From positions 36,997 to 100,996 of the forward strand of contig NZ_CAJYOJ010000004.1 of assembly GCF_913776295.1 (NCBI RefSeq): a stretch of 64,000 nt of DNA, read 5' to 3'. Under the pieces are notes generated by a model. It did not search any database. It was not told where the DNA came from and saw only the letters and a list, made by a program, of their open reading frames with translations. Shown in pieces: positions 1-9,460 of the stretch. Numbering within the stretch: position 1 is the first letter of the stretch; each line of letters starts with the position of its first letter. A program made the translations under genes and the position numbers. The DNA is from an uncultured Pedobacter sp. Lineage in GTDB: Bacteria; Bacteroidota; Bacteroidia; Sphingobacteriales; Sphingobacteriaceae.

Positions 1-1706
1 TCGTTTTTGTAATCTGCTTCATCGTTGTAGTGGGATTAGTATCTTCTATTGATACTGACAAAACCATTACGGTTTCTAACAACTCAGTACTATTTCTGAA
101 TTTAGATCAGGCCATTACGGAGCGCACACCCAAAAAAACATTTGGTAACCTTCCGATTGTTGGAGGCGACGAAAAAGATGCCATTGGCTTAAACGATTTT
201 CTAAAAGCCTTGCAAAAAGCCAAAACAGATGATAATATCAAATGTATTTACCTGAACGTAAGTAGTCCGAATGCGGGTTTTGCTACTTTGCGTGAGGTTA
301 GAAATGCACTGATCGATTTTAAAAAATCGCACAAAAAAATTATCGCCTACAGCGAGGTGTATACCCAGGGAGCTTACTATCTGGCTTCAGTAGCTGATAA
401 AGTATATTTAAATCCTGAAGGCGCTCTGGAATTTAAAGGATTCAGCTCAGAACTTACTTTTTTTAAAGGCACATTAGAAAAAGTTGGTGTAGAAATGCAG
501 GTGATTCGTGTTGGAAACTACAAAAGTGCAGTTGAGCCTTTTATTTTAGATAAAATGAGCGATTACAACCGTAAGCAGGTAACGGCTTATGTTGGTGGAC
601 TATATAACACATTCTTAAGTGATATTGCCGAAAGCAGAAATATCCAGAAAGACAGCCTGTACAGCATTGCCGATAACTATAAAGTACAACAACCACAGGA
701 TGCGGTAAACTTTAAAATGATCGATGCTTTAAAATATAAAGATCAGATTTTAGAGGAATTAAAAGGATTATCCGGCAGAACAAGGGGAGAAAATATCCGC
801 TCGGTTTCCATTAATGATTATGCGAAGAATAATAGCGATACCGGAGAAGGTAAAGACAAAGTTGCGGTAATTTACGCCAATGGTGAAATTAATGGCGGCG
901 AAGGTTCTGACAACCAAATCGGCTCGGAGCGCATTTCCAGGGCAATCAGGAAGGCACGTTTAGATGATGATATCAAAGCAGTTGTACTCCGCATCAACTC
1001 ACCCGGAGGCAGTGCTTTAGCTTCTGACGTGATCTGGAGAGAGGTTGTATTGACCAGAAAAGAAAAACCGGTTATTGCCTCATTTGGCGATGTGGCTGCA
1101 TCTGGTGGTTATTACATCGGTTGTGCTGCAGACAGCATTTTTGTACAGCCGAATACCATTACAGGCTCTATAGGGGTATTTGGCATTATCCCCAATTTCC
1201 AAAATCTAATGACCAACAAACTGGGAATTACATTTGATGGCGTTAAAACAGGTAAATATGCAGATATCATGGCCACTAACCGCCCTATGACTGCAGGTGA
1301 AAGGTTTATCATTCAAAATGAACTGAACAGAATTTATAGTGGTTTTGTTAGCAGGGTGGCCGACGGCAGAAAGAAAAGTAAAACCTATATCGATAGCATT
1401 GGCGGTGGCCATGTCTGGATTGGTACAGATGCCGTTCAAATTGGACTGGCTGATAGAATCGGAGGTTTTAAAGATGCCATTAAGGCCGCTGCCAAAAAAG
1501 CAAAACTAAAGAATTATAAGGTCGTAGAATATCCGGATGTAATAGACCCATGGAAATCGTTACTGGATGAAGGTACAGATAAAATTAAAACCTATTATAC
1601 CAAACAGGAACTGGGTGATCATTATATGCTTTACCAACAGATGAAAAAAGTGATCGCAAGCTCCGGAATACAGGCACGAATGCCATTTGAAGCGGTAATT
1701 AAATAG
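1..1706 (+). CDS. sppA: Signal peptide peptidase SppA, 67K type (5' end truncated by window edge)
   Basis: Two S49 repeats with 'NSPGGSALASDVIWRE' and 'ASGGYYIGCAADSIFVQPNTITGSIGVFG'. The listed start (GTG at 30) is internal: the frame stays open upstream (VFVICFIVVVGLVSSI), an N-terminal TM helix. Confidence 0.9.
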   Translation, partial: VFVICFIVVVGLVSSIDTDKTITVSNNSVLFLNLDQAITERTPKKTFGNLPIVGGDEKDAIGLNDFLKALQKAKTDDNIKCIYLNVSSPNAGFATLREVRNALIDFKKSHKKIIAYSEVYTQGAYYLASVADKVYLNPEGALEFKGFSSELTFFKGTLEKVGVEMQVIRVGNYKSAVEPFILDKMSDYNRKQVTAYVGGLYNTFLSDIAESRNIQKDSLYSIADNYKVQQPQDAVNFKMIDALKYKDQILEELKGLSGRTRGENIRSVSINDYAKNNSDTGEGKDKVAVIYANGEINGGEGSDNQIGSERISRAIRKARLDDDIKAVVLRINSPGGSALASDVIWREVVLTRKEKPVIASFGDVAASGGYYIGCAADSIFVQPNTITGSIGVFGIIPNFQNLMTNKLGITFDGVKTGKYADIMATNRPMTAGERFIIQNELNRIYSGFVSRVADGRKKSKTYIDSIGGGHVWIGTDAVQIGLADRIGGFKDAIKAAAKKAKLKNYKVVEYPDVIDPWKSLLDEGTDKIKTYYTKQELGDHYMLYQQMKKVIASSGIQARMPFEAVIK

Positions 1707-1780
1707 AAAATTAGTAAGATGGACGATGTAAAATGGAAGACGGAACTACCCCCTATTCCATTTTACACTTTACTTTATCC

Positions 1781-2410
1781 TTAATTAATCAGTTTCCATT
1801 CCGGGTGCAAGGTCAGATAAGTTTGGTTAAGCGCAATATTTGCCGGATGTACCGTTAAGGCAATGCTTTTTCCTTTTAAAAACTCAAAACCAATCCCCTC
1901 TTTTTTCGCATCATAAATAACTACGGTATCTTTTTTTTCATTCAGATAAGCGTAAAGTTTGTTGATGCCCGGGAATTTTAGCTTAGTGTCCTCCAAACTA
2001 ACTCCGGTAGCTAAACCATCCCTTGTTTTAAATTCATTTGAAGTGATTCTGATCTGCTTTACATCTTTCACCTGCATACTGGTATCTCTGTAAGAAGAAT
2101 AAATAGCAACCTCATTCTTTCTATTATCCGTTGAATCGCTGCTGTACCAAATTCCCCAGGCTTTGCCCATGGCTGCATCGCTGAAATCAGGTCTTCCCAG
2201 TTTTGCGCTTACCTGCTGCATATCTTCGCCAAGACTTATCTCTCCTATTGAATGACCTGCGACAACCAGGAAACGATCATCAACAGCTTGTGAGGAAACA
2301 GAAGTAGTGCCTGTTAACGAATCTGCCTTATTTTTATCGGTTTTCTTTGCAGATTGACAGGCAAGGAAACTGATGCTTAGTCCTAAGAGGACAGTTTTTG
2401 TAAATTTCAT
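1781..2410 (-). CDS. Hypothetical lipoprotein
   Basis: ORF with lipobox-like 'LGLSISFLACQS'; no family recognised. Confidence 0.55.
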   Translation of the reverse strand: MKFTKTVLLGLSISFLACQSAKKTDKNKADSLTGTTSVSSQAVDDRFLVVAGHSIGEISLGEDMQQVSAKLGRPDFSDAAMGKAWGIWYSSDSTDNRKNEVAIYSSYRDTSMQVKDVKQIRITSNEFKTRDGLATGVSLEDTKLKFPGINKLYAYLNEKKDTVVIYDAKKEGIGFEFLKGKSIALTVHPANIALNQTYLTLHPEWKLIN

Positions 2411-2499
2411 GAGTGTAAAACAACGCTTTAATAAAATTGTGTTTAGAAACTGATCAGCATGATCAAAATTTGAGGCATTATTTCCTAATTTTACCCTTT

Positions 2500-4176
2500 A
2501 TGGAAAATAAGACCATCGCCCGCACCTTACGCCTCTTATCGCAGCTCATGGAACTGCATGAAGAAAATCCTTTCAAGATAAAATCAGTGGCCAATGCTTA
2601 CTTTAAGGTAGATAAACTGCCTTTTGCCTTAAAAGACAAACCCCTGGATGAACTGTATAAAATTGATGGTATAGGTAAAGGATTGGCTTCTAAAATCATA
2701 GAACTGCTGCAAACCGGAGAACTACAGGAGCTTAACGAAATACTTGCAAGAACACCAGAGGGTGTAGTAGAGATGCTAAGTATAAAAGGCATCGGACCGA
2801 AAAAAATATTTATCATCTGGCGTACTTTGGGAATCGAAAATATCGGCGAACTATATTATGCCTGTAATGAAAACCGATTGATTGAAGCCAAAGGTTTTGG
2901 CTTAAAAACCCAGGAGGAAATCAAAAATGCCATTGAATTTAAACTGGCTGCCAACGGCAGATTTTTATATGCACAGGTAGAAGGTTTTGCCAAAATTTTA
3001 TTTACCCAGCTTGCAGACTGGACTGCAAAAATTGACCCTGCTGCACTTTTAGGCTTTGCAGGGCAGTACCGCCGTGCATGTGAGATAGTTGATGAACTTG
3101 AAATGGTGATCGGCAGTGAACATGTTGATGTACTTAAACAAAATTTACCTGCTTTTGAACAGCTTTCGCTTATTGAAGCAGAGCAATCCTACATCTGTAC
3201 CACTGAGGCCGGACTTAGGATCAAAATCTATGCGGTAGAAAAGTCAGCCTTCTATTTAGAATGGTTTACTTTGACCGGAAATAAAGAACACGTTGAAAAA
3301 GTGCTGGCTTTAGCAGGCAGTGGTCCATTCGTAAATGAAGAAGAAATTTACAGCAAGGCTGGATTAGCTTTTATCGAGCCCGAGCTTCGTGAAGATTTGG
3401 ATGAAATTGAACTGGCTAAAGCAAATAAACTCCCAACGCTGATCCAATATGAAGATTTAAAAGGCAGCTTGCATAACCACTCCACCTGGAGCGATGGTGT
3501 GCATACTTTAGAGCAGATGGCGGTTTACTGTAAAGAAAATTTAAATCTTCAGTATCTAGGAATTTGCGACCACTCTAAAACGGCTGTTTATGCCAAAGGA
3601 TTAAACGAACAACGCGTTTTTGGGCAGCACCAGGAAATTGATGAACTGAATAAAAAACTGGCTCCATTTAAAATTTTCAAAGGCATTGAAAGCGATATTT
3701 TAAGTGATGGATCGCTTGATTATCCAGACGATATCCTTAAAACATTTGATTTTGTGGTAGCTTCTGTGCACAGTAACCTCCGCATGGACGAAGCCAAAGC
3801 AACGGCCCGTTTACTAAAAGCAATTGAAAACCCTTACACTACCATTTTAGGTCACCCAACTGGTCGGTTACTGTTAAGCAGGGCCGGCTACCCTATCGAT
3901 TATAAAAAAATTATTGATGCCTGTGCGGCCAATAAGGTAGTGATTGAAATTAATGCCAATCCTTTACGCTTAGATTTAGACTGGCGCTGGCACCGTTATG
4001 CACTTGAAAAAGGTGTGTTATTATCGGTGAATCCTGATGCGCACCGCACAGAAGGTTTCCATGATATGCATTATGGTATTTTAGTGGCCCGCAAAGGTGG
4101 TTTAAGCCCCGCTAAATGTTTAAATGCTTTCACTTTAGAGGAAATTACTGCATATTTTGGTAGTAGGAAGGTTTAG
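2500..4176 (+). CDS. polX: DNA polymerase/3'-5' exonuclease PolX (pol beta-like plus PHP domain)
   Basis: N-terminal HhH motifs ('IDGIGKGLASKI','IKGIGPKKI') and C-terminal PHP domain ('GSLHNHSTWSDG','GICDHS','GHPTGRLL','NPDAH'). ATG at 2500 (MENKTIARTL) preferred over the listed upstream start. Confidence 0.86.
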   Translation: MENKTIARTLRLLSQLMELHEENPFKIKSVANAYFKVDKLPFALKDKPLDELYKIDGIGKGLASKIIELLQTGELQELNEILARTPEGVVEMLSIKGIGPKKIFIIWRTLGIENIGELYYACNENRLIEAKGFGLKTQEEIKNAIEFKLAANGRFLYAQVEGFAKILFTQLADWTAKIDPAALLGFAGQYRRACEIVDELEMVIGSEHVDVLKQNLPAFEQLSLIEAEQSYICTTEAGLRIKIYAVEKSAFYLEWFTLTGNKEHVEKVLALAGSGPFVNEEEIYSKAGLAFIEPELREDLDEIELAKANKLPTLIQYEDLKGSLHNHSTWSDGVHTLEQMAVYCKENLNLQYLGICDHSKTAVYAKGLNEQRVFGQHQEIDELNKKLAPFKIFKGIESDILSDGSLDYPDDILKTFDFVVASVHSNLRMDEAKATARLLKAIENPYTTILGHPTGRLLLSRAGYPIDYKKIIDACAANKVVIEINANPLRLDLDWRWHRYALEKGVLLSVNPDAHRTEGFHDMHYGILVARKGGLSPAKCLNAFTLEEITAYFGSRKV

Positions 4177-4256
4177 GGTTTAGGGTTTAGGGTTTAGGGT
4201 TTAGGGTTTAGGGTTTAGGGTTTAGGGTTTAGGGTTTAGGGTTTAGGGTTTAGGGT
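4171..4256 (+). repeat. Perfect tandem heptanucleotide array (GTTTAGG/TTTAGGG), ~12.3 copies
   Basis: Read directly: gtttagggtttaggg...tttagggt. Confidence 0.97.
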
Positions 4257-4360
4257 GGAACAGAACTCAAGTAAGCTTGTTTAAACTATCTTCAAAAACA
4301 TCGGTGAAATCTAATAATCGGTGTAATCAAACCATAAAAATCTTTTAATATCTTTGCCCC

Positions 4361-4963
4361 ATGATCAGTGAAATTGCCAACCGCATATTTAATCAGGTTA
4401 TTACAGACTACCATAAGTTTGATGATATTGACCATCCGGTTGAAAACCCTTACGATGCCGAAAGTTTAGAGCATCTTTTCTATATCAAAAACTGGATTGA
4501 TACTGCTCAATGGCACATGGAAGATGTGGTGCGCAATCCGCAGATTGATCCTGTTGAAGGTTTAAGCTGGAAAAGACGGATTGATGCTCAAAACCAGGTA
4601 CGTACCGATATGGTGGAGTTTATAGATGGTTATTTTTTAAATCTTTATCAAGGAATTACGGCTCTGCCGGATGCAAAAATCAATACCGAAAGTCCGGCAT
4701 GGGCAATTGACAGGCTTTCTATACTAGCCCTGAAAATTTACCATATGAAGGAAGAGGCTGAACGCGAAAGCGCATCAGCCGGGCACCGTGCACAATGCCA
4801 AACCAAACTTAACGTATTGTTATCGCAACGTGAAGATCTTTCAACCAGTATTGATGAGTTACTGGCAGATATTGAGGCGGGCAAAAAGTACATGAAAGTG
4901 TATAAACAAATGAAAATGTACAACGATCCGAGTTTAAACCCGGTGTTGTACAACAAGGTATAG
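4361..4963 (+). CDS. DUF4254 family protein
   Basis: 'DYHKFDDIDHPVENPY...LEHLFYIKNWIDTAQWHMEDVVRNPQIDP' recalls DUF4254; next to a GT9 gene. Confidence 0.7.
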   Translation: MISEIANRIFNQVITDYHKFDDIDHPVENPYDAESLEHLFYIKNWIDTAQWHMEDVVRNPQIDPVEGLSWKRRIDAQNQVRTDMVEFIDGYFLNLYQGITALPDAKINTESPAWAIDRLSILALKIYHMKEEAERESASAGHRAQCQTKLNVLLSQREDLSTSIDELLADIEAGKKYMKVYKQMKMYNDPSLNPVLYNKV

Positions 4964-4997
4964 AAAAACAGAACGACCAAAGCCGAAAGCGAAATTC

Positions 4998-6029
4998 ATG
5001 TCATCAACCCAAAAAATTATCGTATTACGTTTTTCGGCTATGGGGGATGTGGCCATGGTAGCTTCCGTATTACAAGAATTTTCGGAGCAGAACCCATCGG
5101 CTGAACTTATTATGGTCAGCCGGCCGGCTTTTAAGCCATTTTTTAACCATATTCCCAACCTCATCTTCCACCCTATCCAGCCAAAAACCATTCATAAGGG
5201 CATTAATGGATTATATAAACTTTATCAGGAACTCCGTAGCTATAAGCCCGATGCTATAGCCGATTTACATGATAATTTAAGAAGCAGGGTAATTTCTACT
5301 TTTTTTCGCTTAACCGGAACAACTATTAAAAGAATAGATAAGGGAAGAGGAGAAAAAAAAGCCTTGACGCAAACCGTTAATAAAGTTTTTAAACCTTTAA
5401 AGCAAACGGTAGAACGTTACGCCGATGTTTTCCGCGAATTGGGTTTTAGTATTAAACTCAGTCACCAGATCAGCAAATCTGCGCAAGCTTTACCTGAAAA
5501 GGCCAAAACCTGGTTTAGTGATCAGACCCCAAAAAAAATTGGTATATCTCCTTTTGCACAGCATATTTATAAAGTATATGCATTAGAAAAAATGGAAACG
5601 GTGATAGCCTCACTCAGCCAATTAGGGTACAATCTTTTTATATTTGGTGGTGGCGAAAGGGAACAGCATGTTGCCGAAAACTGGGCTAAGACATATCAAA
5701 ACACCTATAATTTAATTGGAAACTTTAATTTAACAGAAGAGCTGGCCATTATCTCAAACTTGGATTTAATGTTAAGCATGGACTCATCTGGTATGCATAT
5801 GGCATCGCTTGTTGGTATACCTGTGGTATCCATCTGGGGACCAACACATCCTTATGCAGGCTTTTTGGGATATGGACAACAAGAAAGCGATTGCATCCAG
5901 ATTGATCATCCAACCAGGCCAAATTCTATTTATGGAAACAAACCCTGCCTTTGCGGTGTTGAAAATTGTATAGATTTAATCGAGCCGAAAACCATCGTTA
6001 ACAAAATTAAAGAGAAACTAAATGGCTAA
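4998..6029 (+). CDS. Glycosyltransferase family 9 (heptosyltransferase-like)
   Basis: 'VLRFSAMGDVAMVASVL' N-terminus, 'MDSSGMHMASLVGIPVVSIWGPTHPYAGFLGYGQ' C-terminal motif. Confidence 0.87.
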   Translation: MSSTQKIIVLRFSAMGDVAMVASVLQEFSEQNPSAELIMVSRPAFKPFFNHIPNLIFHPIQPKTIHKGINGLYKLYQELRSYKPDAIADLHDNLRSRVISTFFRLTGTTIKRIDKGRGEKKALTQTVNKVFKPLKQTVERYADVFRELGFSIKLSHQISKSAQALPEKAKTWFSDQTPKKIGISPFAQHIYKVYALEKMETVIASLSQLGYNLFIFGGGEREQHVAENWAKTYQNTYNLIGNFNLTEELAIISNLDLMLSMDSSGMHMASLVGIPVVSIWGPTHPYAGFLGYGQQESDCIQIDHPTRPNSIYGNKPCLCGVENCIDLIEPKTIVNKIKEKLNG

Positions 6030-6519
6030 ACAACTACTTCTCATCCGCCATGGTAAATCGGATTGGGGAAACATAAACTTAAGTGATTTCGATCGTCCGC
6101 TGAACAAACGTGGCAAGGAAAACGCACCAGAAATGGCAGAAAGATTGCTTAAACGCTGTTTTAAAATCGATCTGATGGTGAGCAGCCCCGCAAAAAGGGC
6201 CAAATCTACTGCCAAATACTTTGCTGAAGCTTATAATATTGATCACATCCAGTTCGAAGAATCTATTTATGAGGCCAATACCACAGCCTTACTTCATATG
6301 GTTAACCAGCTGAATAATGGTGCAGATCATGTAGTGATGTTTGGTCATAATCCTGGTTTTACCGATTTTGCGAATGAGTTATGCGATGCCGACATTTACA
6401 ACATTCCAACTGCAGGTATGGTATTAATTTCTTTCCCCTTTGATTCATGGCAAATGGTAAGTAAAGGGACAGGAGAACTGGTGTTTTTTGATTACCCGAA
6501 AAATAGTGATGAGGTTTAA
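6022..6519 (+). CDS. Histidine phosphatase family protein (SixA-like)
   Basis: 'LLLIRHGKSDW' RHG motif, 'MVSSPAKRAKSTA', 'VVMFGHNPGFTDFA'. Confidence 0.85.
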   Translation: MAKQLLLIRHGKSDWGNINLSDFDRPLNKRGKENAPEMAERLLKRCFKIDLMVSSPAKRAKSTAKYFAEAYNIDHIQFEESIYEANTTALLHMVNQLNNGADHVVMFGHNPGFTDFANELCDADIYNIPTAGMVLISFPFDSWQMVSKGTGELVFFDYPKNSDEV

Positions 6520-6998
6520 GTCTTGTTACCATTAAGTGATTAAGATCATTAAGGTAAGTAGATAGTTAATTAATTGCCACGGAAACACTGATTTGCACGG
6601 AAATTATCGTGGATTTGCATTTAACATGGCTTTAGCAACTATATAAATACTTAAACGGGCTTTAACCCATCGACGCTGAAAAGGCTTTTCCGACGAGCAC
6701 AGTCCACAGTTTAATAAACCCGGTAGTAGCGGGCAGCTCCCGATCCTTCATTGAGACTGTAGCGGATAACGGGGCTGAATAAGCCAAGAACTATTGAACG
6801 AAAATCTACAAAAAAATCCAACTAAAATATCGCAATTTAGATAAGCATATTACGAATCAAATAATTTTAATTACCTTTGAATATAATATAAAAAACGAGA
6901 GTCCGGCAATAGACATTTCGGTGAATTCATAACCTAAACTCTTCTGGTTATTTCATAATTCGTATCGCCGGAGTATTTACCCATTAATTTATCTGTAC

Positions 6999-7688
6999 AT
7001 GAATTTTGACTATAATACTACGCGTAGCCATTTAATTTTATCTGAATATGGCCGTAACGTACAAAATATGGTGAAGTATATCTGCGAATTACCCACCATT
7101 GAAGAACGTAATAAATATGCCCAGGCCGTTATTGACCTAATGGGTTTTCTACAACCACATTTACGTGATGTCGCCGACTTTAAACATAAACTTTGGGATC
7201 ACCTGCACATTATTTCTGGCTACCAGATTGATGTGGATAGCCCATATCCAAAGCCATTAATTGAAAATGCCTACATCAAACCGGAGCCCCTGGCCTATCC
7301 TCAACAAAGAATTACCTACAAACACTATGGTAAAACGGTAGAAAATCTGATTGAAAAAGCCATGCGTGAAGAAAATCCGGAAATTAAAAAGGCAATGGTG
7401 CAGAGCATCGCCAATTTTATGAAAATGGCCTATGTTACCTGGAATAAGGATAATGTGAGCGATGATACGATTATTAAAGATCTGAAATACCTTTCTGGCG
7501 GATTGTTATCACTTGATGAAGGTGTTAATCTGGCCAAGGTAGAATTCAGAACACAAAATCCTCGTCAAAGCAATAACAACAATAACCGGGGCAGAAACAA
7601 TAATAATAACAACAACGGAAAAAACCGTCAAAATAACAACAACAATAATAATCGTCAACGTAACAACAACAATAAACCTAAATATTAA
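6999..7688 (+). CDS. DUF4290 family protein with Asn-rich C-terminal tail
   Basis: 'MNFDYNTTRSHLILSEYGRNVQNMVKYICELPTIEERNKYAQAVIDLMGFLQPHLRD' plus tail 'NNNNNRGRNNNNNNNGKNRQNNNNNNNRQRNNNN'. Confidence 0.72.
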   Translation: MNFDYNTTRSHLILSEYGRNVQNMVKYICELPTIEERNKYAQAVIDLMGFLQPHLRDVADFKHKLWDHLHIISGYQIDVDSPYPKPLIENAYIKPEPLAYPQQRITYKHYGKTVENLIEKAMREENPEIKKAMVQSIANFMKMAYVTWNKDNVSDDTIIKDLKYLSGGLLSLDEGVNLAKVEFRTQNPRQSNNNNNRGRNNNNNNNGKNRQNNNNNNNRQRNNNNKPKY

Positions 7689-7737
7689 AGGAAAGGTAAA
7701 AGGCAGAAGGTAGACAGAAGGAAGGTTAAATGTACCC

Positions 7738-7772
7738 AATCTTAATACTTGATACTTAATACTTGATACTAA
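7738..7772 (+). repeat. Heptad repeat, ATACTTR x ~5
   Basis: AATCTTA-ATACTTG-ATACTTA-ATACTTG-ATACTAA in strict 7-nt register. Confidence 0.85.
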
Positions 7773-7786
7773 TTACTACAAGAGAT

Positions 7787-9112
7787 ATGAACGCATTTGA
7801 AATAACAGGCGGAATTAAATTAAAAGGCGAAATCACTCCTCAAGGTGCCAAAAACGAAGCTTTACAGATTTTATCGGCGGTATTGCTTACCGAAAAGAAA
7901 GTAACCATCAGTAATATTCCAGATATTAAAGATGTAAATAAACTGATTGAACTACTTGGCGATTTGGGCGTTATTGTTGAACGCATGAATAAGGATACCT
8001 ATTCGTTTGAAGCCAAAAACATCGATTTAAATTTCTTTGAATCTGATACTTTTAAAGCCAAAGGAGGTGGTTTACGCGGTTCAATTATGATTGTTGGACC
8101 ATTATTGGCACGTTTTGGTAAGGCAGCAATCCCGAAACCAGGTGGCGATAAAATTGGTCGCAGAAGGTTGGATACCCACTTTATCGGTTTCGAAAAACTG
8201 GGTGCAAAGTTCGTTTACGACAGCAAAAAAGCTTTCTTTAATGTTGATGCTACCAATTTAAAAGGCGCTTACATTCTGTTAGATGAAGCCTCGGTAACCG
8301 GAACGGCAAACATTGTGATGGCCGCTGTTTTAGCCAAAGGTACTACTACCATTTACAATGCGGCCTGCGAACCCTACTTACAACAACTTTGTAAAATGCT
8401 GAACCGCATGGGTGCAAAAATTTCGGGCATTGGTTCTAATTTATTAACTATTGAAGGCGTAAAGGTTTTAGGCGGAACCGAGCACAGAATGTTGCCGGAT
8501 ATGATCGAAATTGGTTCTTTTATTGGTATGGCTGCGATGACAGAATCAGAAATTACCATTAAAGATGTTTGTTATGATGAACTTGGGGTAATACCGGAGG
8601 TCTTCAAAAAACTGGGGATCAAACTAGAGCGTCGTGGCGATGATATTTATGTCCCCTCGCAAAAACACTATGAAATCGATACGTTTATCGATGGTTCTAT
8701 TTTAACCATTGCCGATTCACCATGGCCAGGCTTTACGCCTGACTTATTGAGCATTGTTTTGGTTGTAGCTACACAGGCAAAAGGAAACGTACTCATTCAC
8801 CAGAAAATGTTCGAAAGCCGCTTATTCTTTGTGGATAAACTGATTGATATGGGCGCACAGATTATTCTTTGCGATCCGCACCGTGCTACGGTTAATGGTA
8901 TTGATAAAAAATACAAACTTCGCGGAATCAGCATGACTTCTCCAGATATCAGAGCCGGGGTTTCCTTGTTAATTGCAGCTTTATCAGCAGAGGGTAAATC
9001 AACCATTTACAATATAGAACAGATTGAACGTGGTTACCAGGATATCGACACCCGTTTACGGGCATTAGGTGCGCAAATTAAACGTGTAAATGCGGATGCA
9101 CCGAGCCATTAA
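7787..9112 (+). CDS. murA: UDP-N-acetylglucosamine 1-carboxyvinyltransferase
   Basis: EPSP synthase family: 'GAKNEALQILSAVLLTEKKVTISNIPDIKDV', 'DIRAGVSLLIAALSAEGKSTIYNIEQIERGYQDIDTRL'. ATG 7787 (MNAFEITGGIKLKGE) preferred. Confidence 0.94.
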   Translation: MNAFEITGGIKLKGEITPQGAKNEALQILSAVLLTEKKVTISNIPDIKDVNKLIELLGDLGVIVERMNKDTYSFEAKNIDLNFFESDTFKAKGGGLRGSIMIVGPLLARFGKAAIPKPGGDKIGRRRLDTHFIGFEKLGAKFVYDSKKAFFNVDATNLKGAYILLDEASVTGTANIVMAAVLAKGTTTIYNAACEPYLQQLCKMLNRMGAKISGIGSNLLTIEGVKVLGGTEHRMLPDMIEIGSFIGMAAMTESEITIKDVCYDELGVIPEVFKKLGIKLERRGDDIYVPSQKHYEIDTFIDGSILTIADSPWPGFTPDLLSIVLVVATQAKGNVLIHQKMFESRLFFVDKLIDMGAQIILCDPHRATVNGIDKKYKLRGISMTSPDIRAGVSLLIAALSAEGKSTIYNIEQIERGYQDIDTRLRALGAQIKRVNADAPSH

Positions 9113-9173
9113 AAACGTGAAAGGCAGAAGGTTTAAGGCTTAAGGTAGAACCCAAAGAGACAATAGCATAACG

Positions 9174-9210
9174 AGAAACGCCCCGGTAAAAATTTACCAG
9201 GGCGTTTTCT
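9174..9210. terminator. Rho-independent terminator downstream of murA
   Basis: AAACGCCCcGGTAAAaaTTTACCaGGGCGTTTTCT hairpin. Confidence 0.8.
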
Positions 9211-9460
9211 ATGGTTAGCATATAAGGAGAATCGTCATGCTGAATTCATTTTACAAGTAGATATGATGTTTTCAATTGCCTTGTAGCTACTTCGTGGTCA
9301 GCATCTATCCTTTCTTAAGACCTTGAAATAAATCCGATGCCTATCGGATCAGGGTGACGACTTTGGAATACGCTAGCTAGTCGGGATTTGCAATCCCGTT
9401 TTTCAGGTGATAGCAGGAATTACATCATTGTCCAGTTCACATCTTACATGTTACATCTCA

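Noticed and set aside
1112-1439. Minus-strand ORFs within sppA
   Set aside because: Shadow ORFs inside a strongly supported CDS.
4171-4256. Real telomere or eukaryotic contamination suggested by TTTAGGG repeats
   Set aside because: The array is flanked by clear bacterial genes on both sides and related heptad tracts occur throughout the window, so local expansion is the simpler explanation.
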